Positions 24,237 through 33,310 of a stretch of 64,000 bases of DNA are shown here, in pieces. The position numbers were made by a program, and so were the translations under genes. The stretch's first letter is position 1; the number at the start of each line of letters is the position of its first letter. Source of the DNA: Cohnella mopanensis (GTDB taxonomy: Bacteria > Bacillota > Bacilli > Paenibacillales > Paenibacillaceae); assembly GCF_022352055.1 (NCBI RefSeq), contig NZ_JAKRWM010000001.1:310001-374000 (forward strand), in the 5' to 3' direction. Below the pieces are notes generated by a model. The model searched no databases. It saw only the letters and a program-made list of their open reading frames with translations, and was not told where the DNA came from.

Positions 24237-25196
24237 ATGGCCTTACCAACCACACCCATCGAGAACCCTAAGAGCTTCGGAGCGAGCAAACGCTGGACGC
24301 TGCCCAACAAGTACAAGCTTTTTCTGATGGCGCTCCCTTTTCTCGTAACGACTTTTATTTTCTATTATTTGCCGATTAGCGGGTGGATTTACGCCTTCTA
24401 TGATTTCACGCCAGGTATTCCGTTGTCCGATACGCCTTACGTCGGGTTGAAGTGGTTCAAGTCGATCGCGCAAAATCAGACGCAGATGGAAGAGGTATTG
24501 CGGGTGTTGAAAAATACGGTCGCCATGAGCACGCTCGGCATTATCACCTCCGTATTTCCCGTAGCATTCGCGATCTTGTTGTCGGAAATCAAATCTTCAT
24601 GGTTTCGCAAAATCGTCCAAACGTTAACGACGATTCCGAACTTTATTAGCTGGATTCTAGTTTACGCGTTAGCTTTCACTCTATTCTCCGTAGATAACGG
24701 GGTTGTCAATACGATTCTGATCAAACTCGGCTTCATTGATGAGGGCATTAACTTCCTAGCAACGAATTCGAACATATGGCTAACGATGATTGCTTGGTAT
24801 TGGTGGAAATCGCTAGGCTGGGGCGCGATTCTGTATCTGGCTGCCATTACCGGGATCGACCAGGAGTTATATGAGGCGGCAGAAGTGGACGGAGCTAACC
24901 GGTTCCGGAAAATATGGCACATTACGGTGCCCGGCATTATCCCGACGTTCTTCGTTCTTCTCGTCCTGTCTATCGGTAATTTCATCAACAACGGCGTCGA
25001 TCAGTATTTCGCCTTCCAGAACGCGATGAACAAAGATTCGATCGAGGTGTTGGACTTGTACGTGTACAATATCGCGTTCGCTAACAACTTCCCGTTCGCA
25101 ACGGCGGTCAGCATGCTGAAGTCGGTAGTCAGCGTTATGCTGCTGTTCATGGCCAACACGTTGTCCAAGGTCGTGCGGGGCGAATCTATCATTTAA
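24237..25196 (+). CDS. Carbohydrate ABC transporter permease, LplB-like
   Basis: 319 residues, one half of the membrane channel of a sugar importer. Six predicted membrane segments; the first starts at about residue 27 after a basic N-terminal arm. The cytoplasmic EAA loop reads YEAAEVDGANRFRKIWHITV, the contact point for an MsmX-type ATPase, which is not encoded here. LplB-type permeases handle oligo- and polysaccharide fragments. It is first in an operon with a second permease and a binding protein. Start ATG with AGGAGACGACAGCC upstream. Confidence 0.93.
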   Translation: MALPTTPIENPKSFGASKRWTLPNKYKLFLMALPFLVTTFIFYYLPISGWIYAFYDFTPGIPLSDTPYVGLKWFKSIAQNQTQMEEVLRVLKNTVAMSTLGIITSVFPVAFAILLSEIKSSWFRKIVQTLTTIPNFISWILVYALAFTLFSVDNGVVNTILIKLGFIDEGINFLATNSNIWLTMIAWYWWKSLGWGAILYLAAITGIDQELYEAAEVDGANRFRKIWHITVPGIIPTFFVLLVLSIGNFINNGVDQYFAFQNAMNKDSIEVLDLYVYNIAFANNFPFATAVSMLKSVVSVMLLFMANTLSKVVRGESII

Positions 25197-25215
25197 CGGA
25201 GGGACGAGGGACCGT

Positions 25216-26115
25216 ATGCGAAAGAAATCAAAACATAGCACGAGCGGGATCGCGTTTCAAGCGATTAACTATACGCTGTTCGGATTGTTTACGCTGACGT
25301 GCATTTATCCTTTTTACTATTTGTTTATCAACACGATCAGCTCCAACGATCTAAGCGCTGCTGGGTATATTACCTTCTACCCCAGGGAAATTCATTTCGA
25401 CAACTATGCGAATGTGCTGAAGATCAACGGATTGGCCCAAGCTGCATACGTCTCTATTTATAGAACGGTAGTCGGAACGTTGCTTACGGTAGGGGCATCC
25501 GCTTTCCTTGGTTACTTGTTTACGAAGAAAGAAATGTGGCTGCGCAAGGTTTGGTATCGGATGCTCATCGTAACGATGTATTTCAGCGCGGGGCTTATCC
25601 CGTGGTATATCACGATGAACAATCTGGGCTTGACGAACAATTATTTGGCCTACATTCTTCCTACGATTATTACGCCTTTTAATATCATTCTAGTCAAAAC
25701 GTTCATAGAAGCGCTTCCTCCATCGTTGGAAGAATCCGCCGCGATTGATGGCGCGGGATACTTGAAAATTTTTGGCAGCATTATCGTTCCGTTAATTACG
25801 CCGATCTTGGCTACGATTACGATATTCTCCGCGGTAACCCAATGGAACTCCTTCATCGATACCGCGTTCCTAATGACGGATACGAAGTATTACACGTTGC
25901 AATTTTTACTCTGGCGCTACTTGAATGAATCGGCGTCCTTGGCCGCCCTCATCCGCAACTCGCAGGATATGGCTGCCAGCATGCAGCATATGCAAACGCC
26001 GGGCTCCGTCCGAATGACCGTCACGATGATCGTCGTGTTCCCGATTCTCATCATCTATCCGTTCTTCCAGCGTTTCTTCGTTAAAGGCATACTGATAGGC
26101 GCTGTTAAAGGATAA
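25216..26115 (+). CDS. Carbohydrate ABC transporter permease, YtcP/LplC-like
   Basis: 299 residues, partner of the preceding permease. Six membrane segments and an EAA loop of the form LEESAAIDGAGYLKIFGSII. The LplC/YtcP group is recognised by the N-terminal YTLFGLFTLTCIYPFYYLF and the loop NTISSNDLSAAGYITFYPRE. The C-terminus RFFVKGILIGAVKG is typical. Ninety bases separate it from the binding-protein gene and include a 14-codon mini reading frame at 26128 with a good ribosome binding site, perhaps a leader. Confidence 0.93.
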   Translation: MRKKSKHSTSGIAFQAINYTLFGLFTLTCIYPFYYLFINTISSNDLSAAGYITFYPREIHFDNYANVLKINGLAQAAYVSIYRTVVGTLLTVGASAFLGYLFTKKEMWLRKVWYRMLIVTMYFSAGLIPWYITMNNLGLTNNYLAYILPTIITPFNIILVKTFIEALPPSLEESAAIDGAGYLKIFGSIIVPLITPILATITIFSAVTQWNSFIDTAFLMTDTKYYTLQFLLWRYLNESASLAALIRNSQDMAASMQHMQTPGSVRMTVTMIVVFPILIIYPFFQRFFVKGILIGAVKG

Positions 26116-26205
26116 GGAGATAGGCCGATGATCGCAACAACGGGTTTACACCCTTACCGGGGGTTGAACTAATACAGCACTTAAATAAAGGGAGGCACTT
26201 CCGAA

Positions 26206-28041
26206 ATGAGATTAAAAAAAGCGCTTATTGTCATGCTTTCGATCATGATCGTTGTTGTCATGGCCGCATGCAGCAAAAGTAACGACAAATCGAACTCCTC
26301 GCCCTCCAGCTCGGCTCCCGCATCGAGTTCATCGTCCACGGAGCCATCAGCGTCTGAGTCGGCTAGTCCGTCGGACACCGGCCTCGATCACTCCAAGACG
26401 CTGAAGCTGACCGTATTCTCAACGACGGCAAATTACGCCGGGCCGCAAATCGGATGGTTCGCGAAAGCGATCAAGGACAAATTCAACATCGAATTGGACA
26501 TCGTAGCTTCTAACCTTACAGGCGGCGATACGAAAATCGCGGCGATGATGGCTTCCGGGGATATGGGAGATATCGTCATCTGGGGCGACGACAAAAACAA
26601 TTACCCGAACGCGATCAAAGGCGGTTTACTGCTTGATCTAACGAAAGACGGGCTTCTCGATACGTATGGCAAAGATATCGTAGGCAAATATCCTAAGGCG
26701 ATCGAGAAAGCGAAAATCGCTTTCGGCAGCGGGAATGCCGTCTATGGGATCGGTAACAACGTAGCCAGCAACCCGAGCGGTCCTTCCGAAGGGAAAGACA
26801 TGACATGGGGACCTGACTTGCGCTGGGATTTGTACCAGCAAGTAGGCGCGCCGGAAATCAACACGCCATCGGATTATCTTCCTGTGCTTAAGAAAATGCA
26901 GGAACTCGAACCTAAGAACGCGAACGGTAAGAAAACATATGCGTTCTCGTTATGGTCCGACTGGGATGGCAACTACAAGATGACGCTAGCGAAGCAATTC
27001 GCGAACATGTATGGCTATGACGAGATCGTAGATACAGCGCTGTACACGAAAGCGGATGAAGAGAAATATTACGATTTCCTCTCCGACGAGAGCTGGTACA
27101 TGAAATCCCTTAAGCTCTATTTCGACGCTAATCAAATGGGTCTGCTCGATCCCGATTCTTTGACCCAGAAGTTCGATGACGTTGTAGCGAAATATAAAGA
27201 CGGACGCTTGTTGTTCTCTTGGTTCCCGTGGTTAGGCGCTGCCAACTACAATACCGAGGAAAACAAAGCTGCAGGAAAAGGATTCCAAACGGTTCCGTTC
27301 AATGAAGAAGTCATGTATTCTACCGGATTTAACGTCTATGGCGGTAACGGAATTATTTCCATCGGCGCGAAAGCGAAAGATCCTAAACGGGTTATGGAAT
27401 TCATTAACTGGATGTACACGCCGGAAGGCGCGATGTTATCGGCAGGTAGCGGTACGGCTGTTCCGAACGGTCCTAAAGGCTTGACTTGGGATATCGGCGC
27501 GGATGGCAAACCAATGATTACAGATTTCGGAATTAAAGCTTTCGCTGATCAACAAAATACGAAAATACCTGAAGAATTCGGTGGCGGCGACTTCTATTAC
27601 GGGCAAAACCAAATGAACTTCTCTTTCGTTGTACCTGCCGAAGTAAATCCTGAAACAAATGAGCCATACGACCACAACCTGTGGGAAACATCGCTCAAAC
27701 TGAACCCGAGCAAGCTGGAAAGCAGCTGGCGCGAGAAGTACGGCGTACTGACGGCTAAAGAATATTTCGTAAAGAACAACAAAATCGCGGTCGCTCCTCA
27801 AGGCTTTACGGGCAAAGAGCCGCTCGTTATGGACAAAACGCTTGAACAGAAAAACAAATTGATCGGTACCGTCATTCAACAATATTCTTGGAAGATGGTA
27901 TACGCGAAAAACGAAGATCAATACAACAAAATTAAGCAGGAGATGCTCGACAAAGTTAAGGGCTTAGGCTATGACGAAGTCATCGCGTTCTCCATTAAGA
28001 AAGCCGAAGAATTGTACGAAGCGCGTAAGAGCGTAAAATAA
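26206..28041 (+). CDS. Extracellular sugar-binding lipoprotein of the ABC transporter (LplA-like)
   Basis: 611 residues. Signal peptide with lipobox VMAAC (Cys22), then a Ser/Pro-rich linker (about 24-62) that lifts the binding domain from the membrane. The remainder is a family-1 solute-binding fold of the large Paenibacillus type, with many surface Trp and Tyr residues (FSWFPWLGAANYN) suited to long sugars. GGGAGG lies before the ATG. A hairpin follows the gene. Substrate is inferred to be a xyloglucan fragment from the locus. Confidence 0.9.
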   Translation: MRLKKALIVMLSIMIVVVMAACSKSNDKSNSSPSSSAPASSSSSTEPSASESASPSDTGLDHSKTLKLTVFSTTANYAGPQIGWFAKAIKDKFNIELDIVASNLTGGDTKIAAMMASGDMGDIVIWGDDKNNYPNAIKGGLLLDLTKDGLLDTYGKDIVGKYPKAIEKAKIAFGSGNAVYGIGNNVASNPSGPSEGKDMTWGPDLRWDLYQQVGAPEINTPSDYLPVLKKMQELEPKNANGKKTYAFSLWSDWDGNYKMTLAKQFANMYGYDEIVDTALYTKADEEKYYDFLSDESWYMKSLKLYFDANQMGLLDPDSLTQKFDDVVAKYKDGRLLFSWFPWLGAANYNTEENKAAGKGFQTVPFNEEVMYSTGFNVYGGNGIISIGAKAKDPKRVMEFINWMYTPEGAMLSAGSGTAVPNGPKGLTWDIGADGKPMITDFGIKAFADQQNTKIPEEFGGGDFYYGQNQMNFSFVVPAEVNPETNEPYDHNLWETSLKLNPSKLESSWREKYGVLTAKEYFVKNNKIAVAPQGFTGKEPLVMDKTLEQKNKLIGTVIQQYSWKMVYAKNEDQYNKIKQEMLDKVKGLGYDEVIAFSIKKAEELYEARKSVK

Positions 28042-28066
28042 TACGCTAACGTGAGATGACAAACGG

Positions 28067-28100
28067 ATCTGGCAGAGGGGGGAATGCCCTTCTGCCAGAT
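28067..28100 (+). terminator. Hairpin after the transporter operon
   Basis: ATCTGGCAGA pairs with TCTGCCAGAT, extended inward by GGG/CCC, loop of about six, followed by TTGTTGT. The T-run is poor, so it may be a weak terminator or an mRNA 3' stabiliser. Confidence 0.7.
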
Positions 28101-28173
28101 TGTTGTCTAAGCATCCATAAGCTAGGGAATATGATATAATTACGAGCATTATGGAGCTATCGAGAGGAAGAAG

Positions 28174-29934
28174 ATGCGCGGGATGCTACGACAACTCGTA
28201 TCGCGGAATCGCTTTGCCGCCCGTTCCTTAAGGCAAAAGCTAGTAATCTATTTAATGATCGGATGCTTGCTGCCTCTTCTATTGGTAGGCATCGTTACTT
28301 ACTCTTCCATTTATTCCATCCTCACCGGTAAAATTCAAAGCGGGATCAGCGCTAGCTTGCAACAAGAATCGGCAAGCCTGGAAAATACGATCAACAACCT
28401 CGACTTCGCGTCCAAGCAATTTGCTCTCGACGGTCAGATCGTGCAGGAGGTTTCTTCGTTCCTGCAGGAAAAGCAAATCTACAAGAAATCGCAAATTATG
28501 GCCTCCATTAACGAGAAGATGAATCTCGTCAATTTCACGAACCCTTACCTCGGTCTAACGGCTTATTTGCTTCCTGGAACCGAGGACCAAATCTTATTCA
28601 CGAATCTCAGCATGGAATCCGACTTCGATAGCAATAAGCTTCCTTCTTTTATTACGTATAACGGAGCGAAGTATTTCGGCCCGCACAAGACGATGTACAA
28701 GGACAGCACGAATATCGTCTTCTCGGGTCTAAGAGTCGTGCGCGTCTCCGGCAAACAAGAGGTTTATATTTATTTAGAGACGAACTACAATCTGTTCCGC
28801 AATATTCTTAGCCAACAATCTTACGGCATGAAAGTCAATCATCTTCTGGTGAACGAGCAGGGGAACATCACCTACATGGAAGATAAAGACCTTCCGGAAG
28901 GGATCGAGAAGTTAACTTGGGATCACTCCGCAAGCGATCATAGGGAATACAAAGGGTACCATTTGTTTCGGTACGACAGTCCGCAAGGGTGGCAATTAAT
29001 CGCAGCGGTGAAGAAATCGACCTTCAATAGCGAGATTTATTCCTGGATTACGAAAATGATCGTTCTAGCTTTATCCACTTTACTGTTTGCCGGATTATTA
29101 GCGTATCTCATATGGAGGCAGGTGTATCGGCCTCTTCGCAAGGTTAATGTGGAAATCGTCCGCATGGCGGAAAATCGCATGACCCCGGTATCGTTCACGA
29201 ACGTAGAGGAGTTCGACCTCGTTCTGAACAACTTTCAGATGATGAAAACCCAAGTCAATGATTTGATCGACGCCGTTGCGCATAACGAGAAGCAGAAAAG
29301 CCAATTCGAGATCGAGAAACTGCTTAGCCAGATCAATCCTCATTTTCTTCACAATACGTTGAATACCGTCCAATGGCTGGCGCGTCTGAACGGCCAGAAG
29401 GAAATAGATAGATTAGTTACGTTGCTCGTAAAAGTGCTCCATTACAACTTAGGTAAACAAAGCCTTATCGTAACAATAGGCGATGAGATAGAAGCGCTTC
29501 ATCATTATATGGAGCTTCAGAGAATCCGATATGACTACGAGTTCGAATTTACGGTCGATGTCGATAACAGTGCATTATCCGTCGCCGTTCCGAGATTCCT
29601 TCTGCAGCCGATCGTGGAAAATGCCATCTATCACGGCGTAAGCGAGAGGAATGGAAGGGTGACAATCCAGATTCGTACCGTCGATGGAGATAACGTTTCG
29701 CTCAGCGTAGAAGATAACGGAGCAGGAATCGAACCGGAGGCCGTCGAGAAGTTGCTCAACGACGATGAAGGCTCTAAGCGAAGAGGGTTAGGTATAGGGC
29801 TGTCCTACGTGAATCGGATGTTAAGAAGATATTATGGAGATAACGTCCAGTTTACTATCCAAAGCGAACTGGGTTCGGGGACGAAAGTATCTATCGTCAT
29901 CCCTAGGAAAGGAAAGGAGGAGTTCGATGATTAG
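28174..29934 (+). CDS. Sensor histidine kinase, YesM family
   Basis: 586 residues. Membrane segments at about 25-47 and 289-311 enclose a 240-residue extracellular Cache-like sensor. A HAMP domain follows, then the His_kinase signature with the phospho-acceptor in LLSQINPHFLHNTLNTVQWL and an HATPase domain (QPIVENAIYHGVSE, VEDNGAGI, GLGIGLSYVNRML). A TATAAT lies at 28133-28138, upstream of the start. The response regulator gene overlaps its end. The pair is expected to sense an extracellular sugar or its binding protein and to control the flanking genes. Confidence 0.93.
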   Translation: MRGMLRQLVSRNRFAARSLRQKLVIYLMIGCLLPLLLVGIVTYSSIYSILTGKIQSGISASLQQESASLENTINNLDFASKQFALDGQIVQEVSSFLQEKQIYKKSQIMASINEKMNLVNFTNPYLGLTAYLLPGTEDQILFTNLSMESDFDSNKLPSFITYNGAKYFGPHKTMYKDSTNIVFSGLRVVRVSGKQEVYIYLETNYNLFRNILSQQSYGMKVNHLLVNEQGNITYMEDKDLPEGIEKLTWDHSASDHREYKGYHLFRYDSPQGWQLIAAVKKSTFNSEIYSWITKMIVLALSTLLFAGLLAYLIWRQVYRPLRKVNVEIVRMAENRMTPVSFTNVEEFDLVLNNFQMMKTQVNDLIDAVAHNEKQKSQFEIEKLLSQINPHFLHNTLNTVQWLARLNGQKEIDRLVTLLVKVLHYNLGKQSLIVTIGDEIEALHHYMELQRIRYDYEFEFTVDVDNSALSVAVPRFLLQPIVENAIYHGVSERNGRVTIQIRTVDGDNVSLSVEDNGAGIEPEAVEKLLNDDEGSKRRGLGIGLSYVNRMLRRYYGDNVQFTIQSELGSGTKVSIVIPRKGKEEFDD

Positions 29935-31330
29935 GGCGGTTGTCGTAGACGATGAGAAACTGGTCCGCAAAGGCTTCATTTCCCTGATCGATTGGGCTCG
30001 CTTCGGAATCGTAATGGTCGGGGAAGCAGCCGATGGCAAGTCGGCTCTGGAATTGCTGGAGCGGGTAGAAGCGGATTTGATGTTCACGGATATTACGATG
30101 CCTGTCATGTCAGGATTTGATCTGATCAAGCAGGTCAGGCAACGATTCCCAAGGGTGAAGTCGGTAGTCTTGACTTGCCACCATGAGTTCGATTTCGTGC
30201 AAGAGGCTCTTCGTCTCGGAGCAATCGATTACATCGTTAAAACTTTATTGGAAATGGACAACGCGGACGACGTGATATTACGTATCGTTGAACGTTTTGA
30301 GTGGGAAGCCGGTAATCGCGCGACTTTCATGGCCGACGTGAATCCAAAGCGATTAGCCGCTCCGTCTGCGATCGTGTTTGTTCCGCAAACACAGGGAATG
30401 GATAACGGCCCCTTATTCCAACTTGGCGTTGTCCGTCGCAATCCTCTGGACCAGCTTGATCGAATGTGGATGGCGCAACTCGTTCATCCTCCTACTCAAG
30501 ATGAACTGAACCGGGAATTAGGCGGTGAACATCTTTCGAAATGGCAGATTGCGATTGTATCCGGGCTTGTTAATCAGTCGATTGATGAAGTCAGATCAAC
30601 ACTGAACGATAAGCTGCCGAAATGGCTGTTCTACAATGCGGTGAAGGGGGAACCGTCGCGTCTGAGTTATGACGAGCTTACGTACAGGGAGTTGAACACA
30701 TCTAAGCCGGCCGAAGATTGGTTGCTTGTAGCATACGAGATGAAATGGACGCTCTATGCGACTGGATGGGATTACTTCTTGGGCAAGATTAGCGAGCTGA
30801 TGCCAGCACCGGAGAAATTGATTGCTTTCGCCGAGTCGTTATGCCGAGATTGGAGCGGTATGATCGTGAAGGCTGCCGATGCTGACGTTCTGTTGTCAGG
30901 TATGGCGAGAAATCGCAATTGGTCCGATTGGCGAACCTGGCTGAAGAGATTCTCGGATTTCGTCCAACTCCGCATGGTTGAATTGTCTTTGTCCAAAGAA
31001 GTGATGTTGTGCTTAATCCGAGCCATTCGGTATATGAAGGAAAGCACGGGAGATAAGATTAACCAAGCGGACGTGGCAAGTTATGTGAACATGAGCCGAA
31101 GCTATTTCAGCCAATGCTTCGCGAAGCTGGCCGGAGAAGCGTTCGGAGTCGTGCTTCGGAATATTCGAATCGACAAAGCTAAATCATTGCTCGTGGAATC
31201 GAAGCTACCGATCTATGAGATTGCTTCCATGGCTGGTTTCGAGGACGATAAGTATTTCAGCAAGCTGTTTCGCGAGCGAGTCGGGAAGCTGCCGACGGAA
31301 TATCGGATCGAGGGTGGGAAATCGGTTTGA
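29927..31330 (+). CDS. Response regulator, YesN family (receiver plus AraC-type DNA-binding domain)
   Basis: 467 residues from ATG 29927, chosen because AAAGGAGG precedes it and the product begins MIRAVVVDDEKLVRKGF. The receiver has Asp8/Asp9, phospho-acceptor Asp55 (FTDITMP) and the switch Lys region at VKTLLE. A long middle region of unknown fold follows. The last 100 residues carry two helix-turn-helix units (INQADVASYVNMSRSYFSQC and IYEIASMAGFEDDKYFSKLF). It overlaps the kinase stop by eight bases. It most likely activates the promoters at 24.2 and 31.4 kb. Confidence 0.94.
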   Translation: MIRAVVVDDEKLVRKGFISLIDWARFGIVMVGEAADGKSALELLERVEADLMFTDITMPVMSGFDLIKQVRQRFPRVKSVVLTCHHEFDFVQEALRLGAIDYIVKTLLEMDNADDVILRIVERFEWEAGNRATFMADVNPKRLAAPSAIVFVPQTQGMDNGPLFQLGVVRRNPLDQLDRMWMAQLVHPPTQDELNRELGGEHLSKWQIAIVSGLVNQSIDEVRSTLNDKLPKWLFYNAVKGEPSRLSYDELTYRELNTSKPAEDWLLVAYEMKWTLYATGWDYFLGKISELMPAPEKLIAFAESLCRDWSGMIVKAADADVLLSGMARNRNWSDWRTWLKRFSDFVQLRMVELSLSKEVMLCLIRAIRYMKESTGDKINQADVASYVNMSRSYFSQCFAKLAGEAFGVVLRNIRIDKAKSLLVESKLPIYEIASMAGFEDDKYFSKLFRERVGKLPTEYRIEGGKSV

Positions 31331-31416
31331 ACGGGATTGAAATCGGTTTGCAAAGGGAAGACGATTGTCCGGCAATCGGAGTTCGTTTTCTCTCTATGAA
31401 AACCGAATCTAGCGTA

Positions 31417-31435
31417 TAAAATGAAAGCGTGAATG
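31417..31435 (+). promoter_or_regulatory. -10 box and cre-like site before the second binding-protein gene
   Basis: TAAAAT at 31417-31422 followed by TGAAAGCGTGAATG. The 14 bases AATGAAAGCGTGAA (31420-31433) are identical to 24196-24209, in the same position relative to the -10 box. A shared CTCTC lies about 28 bases upstream in both. Common control of the two transcripts is likely. Confidence 0.5.
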
Positions 31436-31463
31436 AGTCGCTTTCCGAAATGAGGGTCCATTC

Positions 31464-33161
31464 ATGAATGCGAGATTAGCATTGGTCTTACTCTCGATTT
31501 TACTGTTGTTTAGCGCGTGTTCTAGCAATAGCCAACGAGACAAAGGCAATAAAGTAAGAGAGGCCAAGGAGGAGCTGAAGTTCGCCACCATCCCCTCGAT
31601 TGAAGAAGATCCGGCATATGGAAAATACAATGAACCCGTTACCGTTAGGATCGGCTTCAAAATCCCGGACGAGAAGAGCGCGACGGGTGAAACGAATGAT
31701 AACAATCCGGTATCTCGTTACTTCGAGAACATTACCAATATTAAAGTCGTACATTCATGGGAGGCGAAAAGAGACGATCCTTTTAAGCAAAAGGTAGATT
31801 TGGCTATCAATAGCAGCGATCTCCCGGACGCCATGGTTGTCGACCGCAATCAATTAAGGAAGCTCATCGAGAATGACATGATCGAGGATCTCACAGACGT
31901 CTATAACAAATACGGTTCAAGCTTAGTTAAGGCAATGTACGACTCGACAAAAGGAATTGCCCTGCAAGATGCCTCATCTGGCGGAAAGTTATATGGTTTG
32001 CCGAATGTGGCGATCGAAGCGGATGCCCCTTCGTTGTTATGGATCCGCCAGGATTGGCTGGACAAATTGAATTTGCAGCCTCCGAAAACTTTCGCAGACC
32101 TTGAACGGATTGCCCTGGCTTTCATCGAGCGGGATCCCGATCGTAACGGCAAGAGAGATACGATCGGACTTCCCGGAGACAAGAAGGTCGTGCATGGTCA
32201 AGACAAAGCGGGACTTAACGATTTCGATGCGTTATTCAGCGCGTTTCACGCGTTTCCGAAAAACTGGATAAAGGATAATGACGGACAAGTCGTATATGGC
32301 TCGATCACTGCCGAAAACAAGGAAGTATTAGCGATGCTTTCCGATTGGTACAAGCGTGGAATCATCGATAACGAATTCGTTCTTTACAAGGAAGCCGAAG
32401 AACCGATCAGCACGAATAAGGCAGGAATGTTCTTCGGTCCATGGTGGGCTCCGTATTGGCCGCTAGCGGGTGCCGTATCCAACGATATGAAGTCCGAATG
32501 GCGGGCGTACGCCGCACCGTTAGATAAGGATAGTAAATTCATAACCCACATGTCTCCGACAACAGATCGTTTTCTCGTCGTACGCAAAGGCTATGAACAC
32601 CCCGAAGCCGTCGTGAAAATGCTGAATATTTTTACCCGGCTTGAACGTAGACAGGATCCGAATACGACGGAAGTCACGAAACTAGATGAATTTTCCGCTC
32701 AAACCGGAATACAACTACGAAGCTATTATCCATTCGATTTGTTGCTAGACTATGCGGATGCCATTACCCAGAGATATGTGAATGTCCAGAAGGCGATGCG
32801 CGGAGAGATCGATCCTGTTTCTCTTGATCCGGATACGAAACAAGTGTATGAGCAATCGGTTGCGGAGAAAGAAAACCCTAAGAAAAACATGGATGGCTGG
32901 AAAGCGGCTAAAGCTTCCGAGTATGGCGGAGGGGTGCTTTACACGACGGATATGGTTCAAGTAAGAGGGATTTTCTATGGGACGACCAAGACGATGGAGA
33001 CGAAGTGGACGGAGCTTCAGAAGCTGGAGAACGAAACGTTCCTCAAAATTATCGTGGGGGATTTGCCGGTTAGCGCTTTCGATGATTTTGTCCAACATTG
33101 GAAAAGTTCGGGAGGGGATCAAATTACAACTGAAGTGTCGCAGATCGTTAACGGCAAATAA
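31464..33161 (+). CDS. Second extracellular sugar-binding lipoprotein (LipO-like)
   Basis: 565 residues. Lipobox LFSAC (Cys19). The mature protein resembles the LipO/LplA group of solute-binding proteins (KFATIPSIEEDPAYGKYNEP, IRQDWLDKLNLQPPKTFADL, a calcium-like DRDPDRNGKRD loop in the form ERDPDRNGKRDTIGLPG). It has no permease genes of its own and could feed the permeases at 24.2-26.1 kb or act as a sensor partner of the YesM-type kinase. It is transcribed from its own promoter. Confidence 0.9.
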   Translation: MNARLALVLLSILLLFSACSSNSQRDKGNKVREAKEELKFATIPSIEEDPAYGKYNEPVTVRIGFKIPDEKSATGETNDNNPVSRYFENITNIKVVHSWEAKRDDPFKQKVDLAINSSDLPDAMVVDRNQLRKLIENDMIEDLTDVYNKYGSSLVKAMYDSTKGIALQDASSGGKLYGLPNVAIEADAPSLLWIRQDWLDKLNLQPPKTFADLERIALAFIERDPDRNGKRDTIGLPGDKKVVHGQDKAGLNDFDALFSAFHAFPKNWIKDNDGQVVYGSITAENKEVLAMLSDWYKRGIIDNEFVLYKEAEEPISTNKAGMFFGPWWAPYWPLAGAVSNDMKSEWRAYAAPLDKDSKFITHMSPTTDRFLVVRKGYEHPEAVVKMLNIFTRLERRQDPNTTEVTKLDEFSAQTGIQLRSYYPFDLLLDYADAITQRYVNVQKAMRGEIDPVSLDPDTKQVYEQSVAEKENPKKNMDGWKAAKASEYGGGVLYTTDMVQVRGIFYGTTKTMETKWTELQKLENETFLKIIVGDLPVSAFDDFVQHWKSSGGDQITTEVSQIVNGK

Positions 33162-33262
33162 TGCATCTAACCTATGAAAGGGGGTGAGTTTGATGAGCTG
33201 GTGAAAATGCGTCCGTAGCGACAACATGAATCGACTCGCTGCTGAGCTTTTTCCCTTGTTTT

Positions 33263-33277
33263 ATGTAAGCGGATACA
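33263..33277 (+). promoter_or_regulatory. Candidate cre (CcpA) site before the GH74 gene
   Basis: ATGTAAGCGGATACA fits the WTGNAANCGNWNNCW pattern of catabolite-responsive elements. It lies 34 bases before the GH74 start, in a 149-base spacer that also holds a three-codon frame with a strong ribosome binding site at 33193. Confidence 0.5.
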
Positions 33278-33310
33278 AAATTCTTTGAAACCTGAATAGG
33301 AGGCTTATTT

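Noticed and set aside
26128-26172. 14-codon gene between permease and binding protein genes
   Set aside because: It has a ribosome binding site, but the peptide is too short to judge; it is mentioned only as a possible leader.
33193-33204. Gene start behind a strong ribosome binding site after the second binding protein
   Set aside because: The frame ends after three codons; it is probably a remnant.
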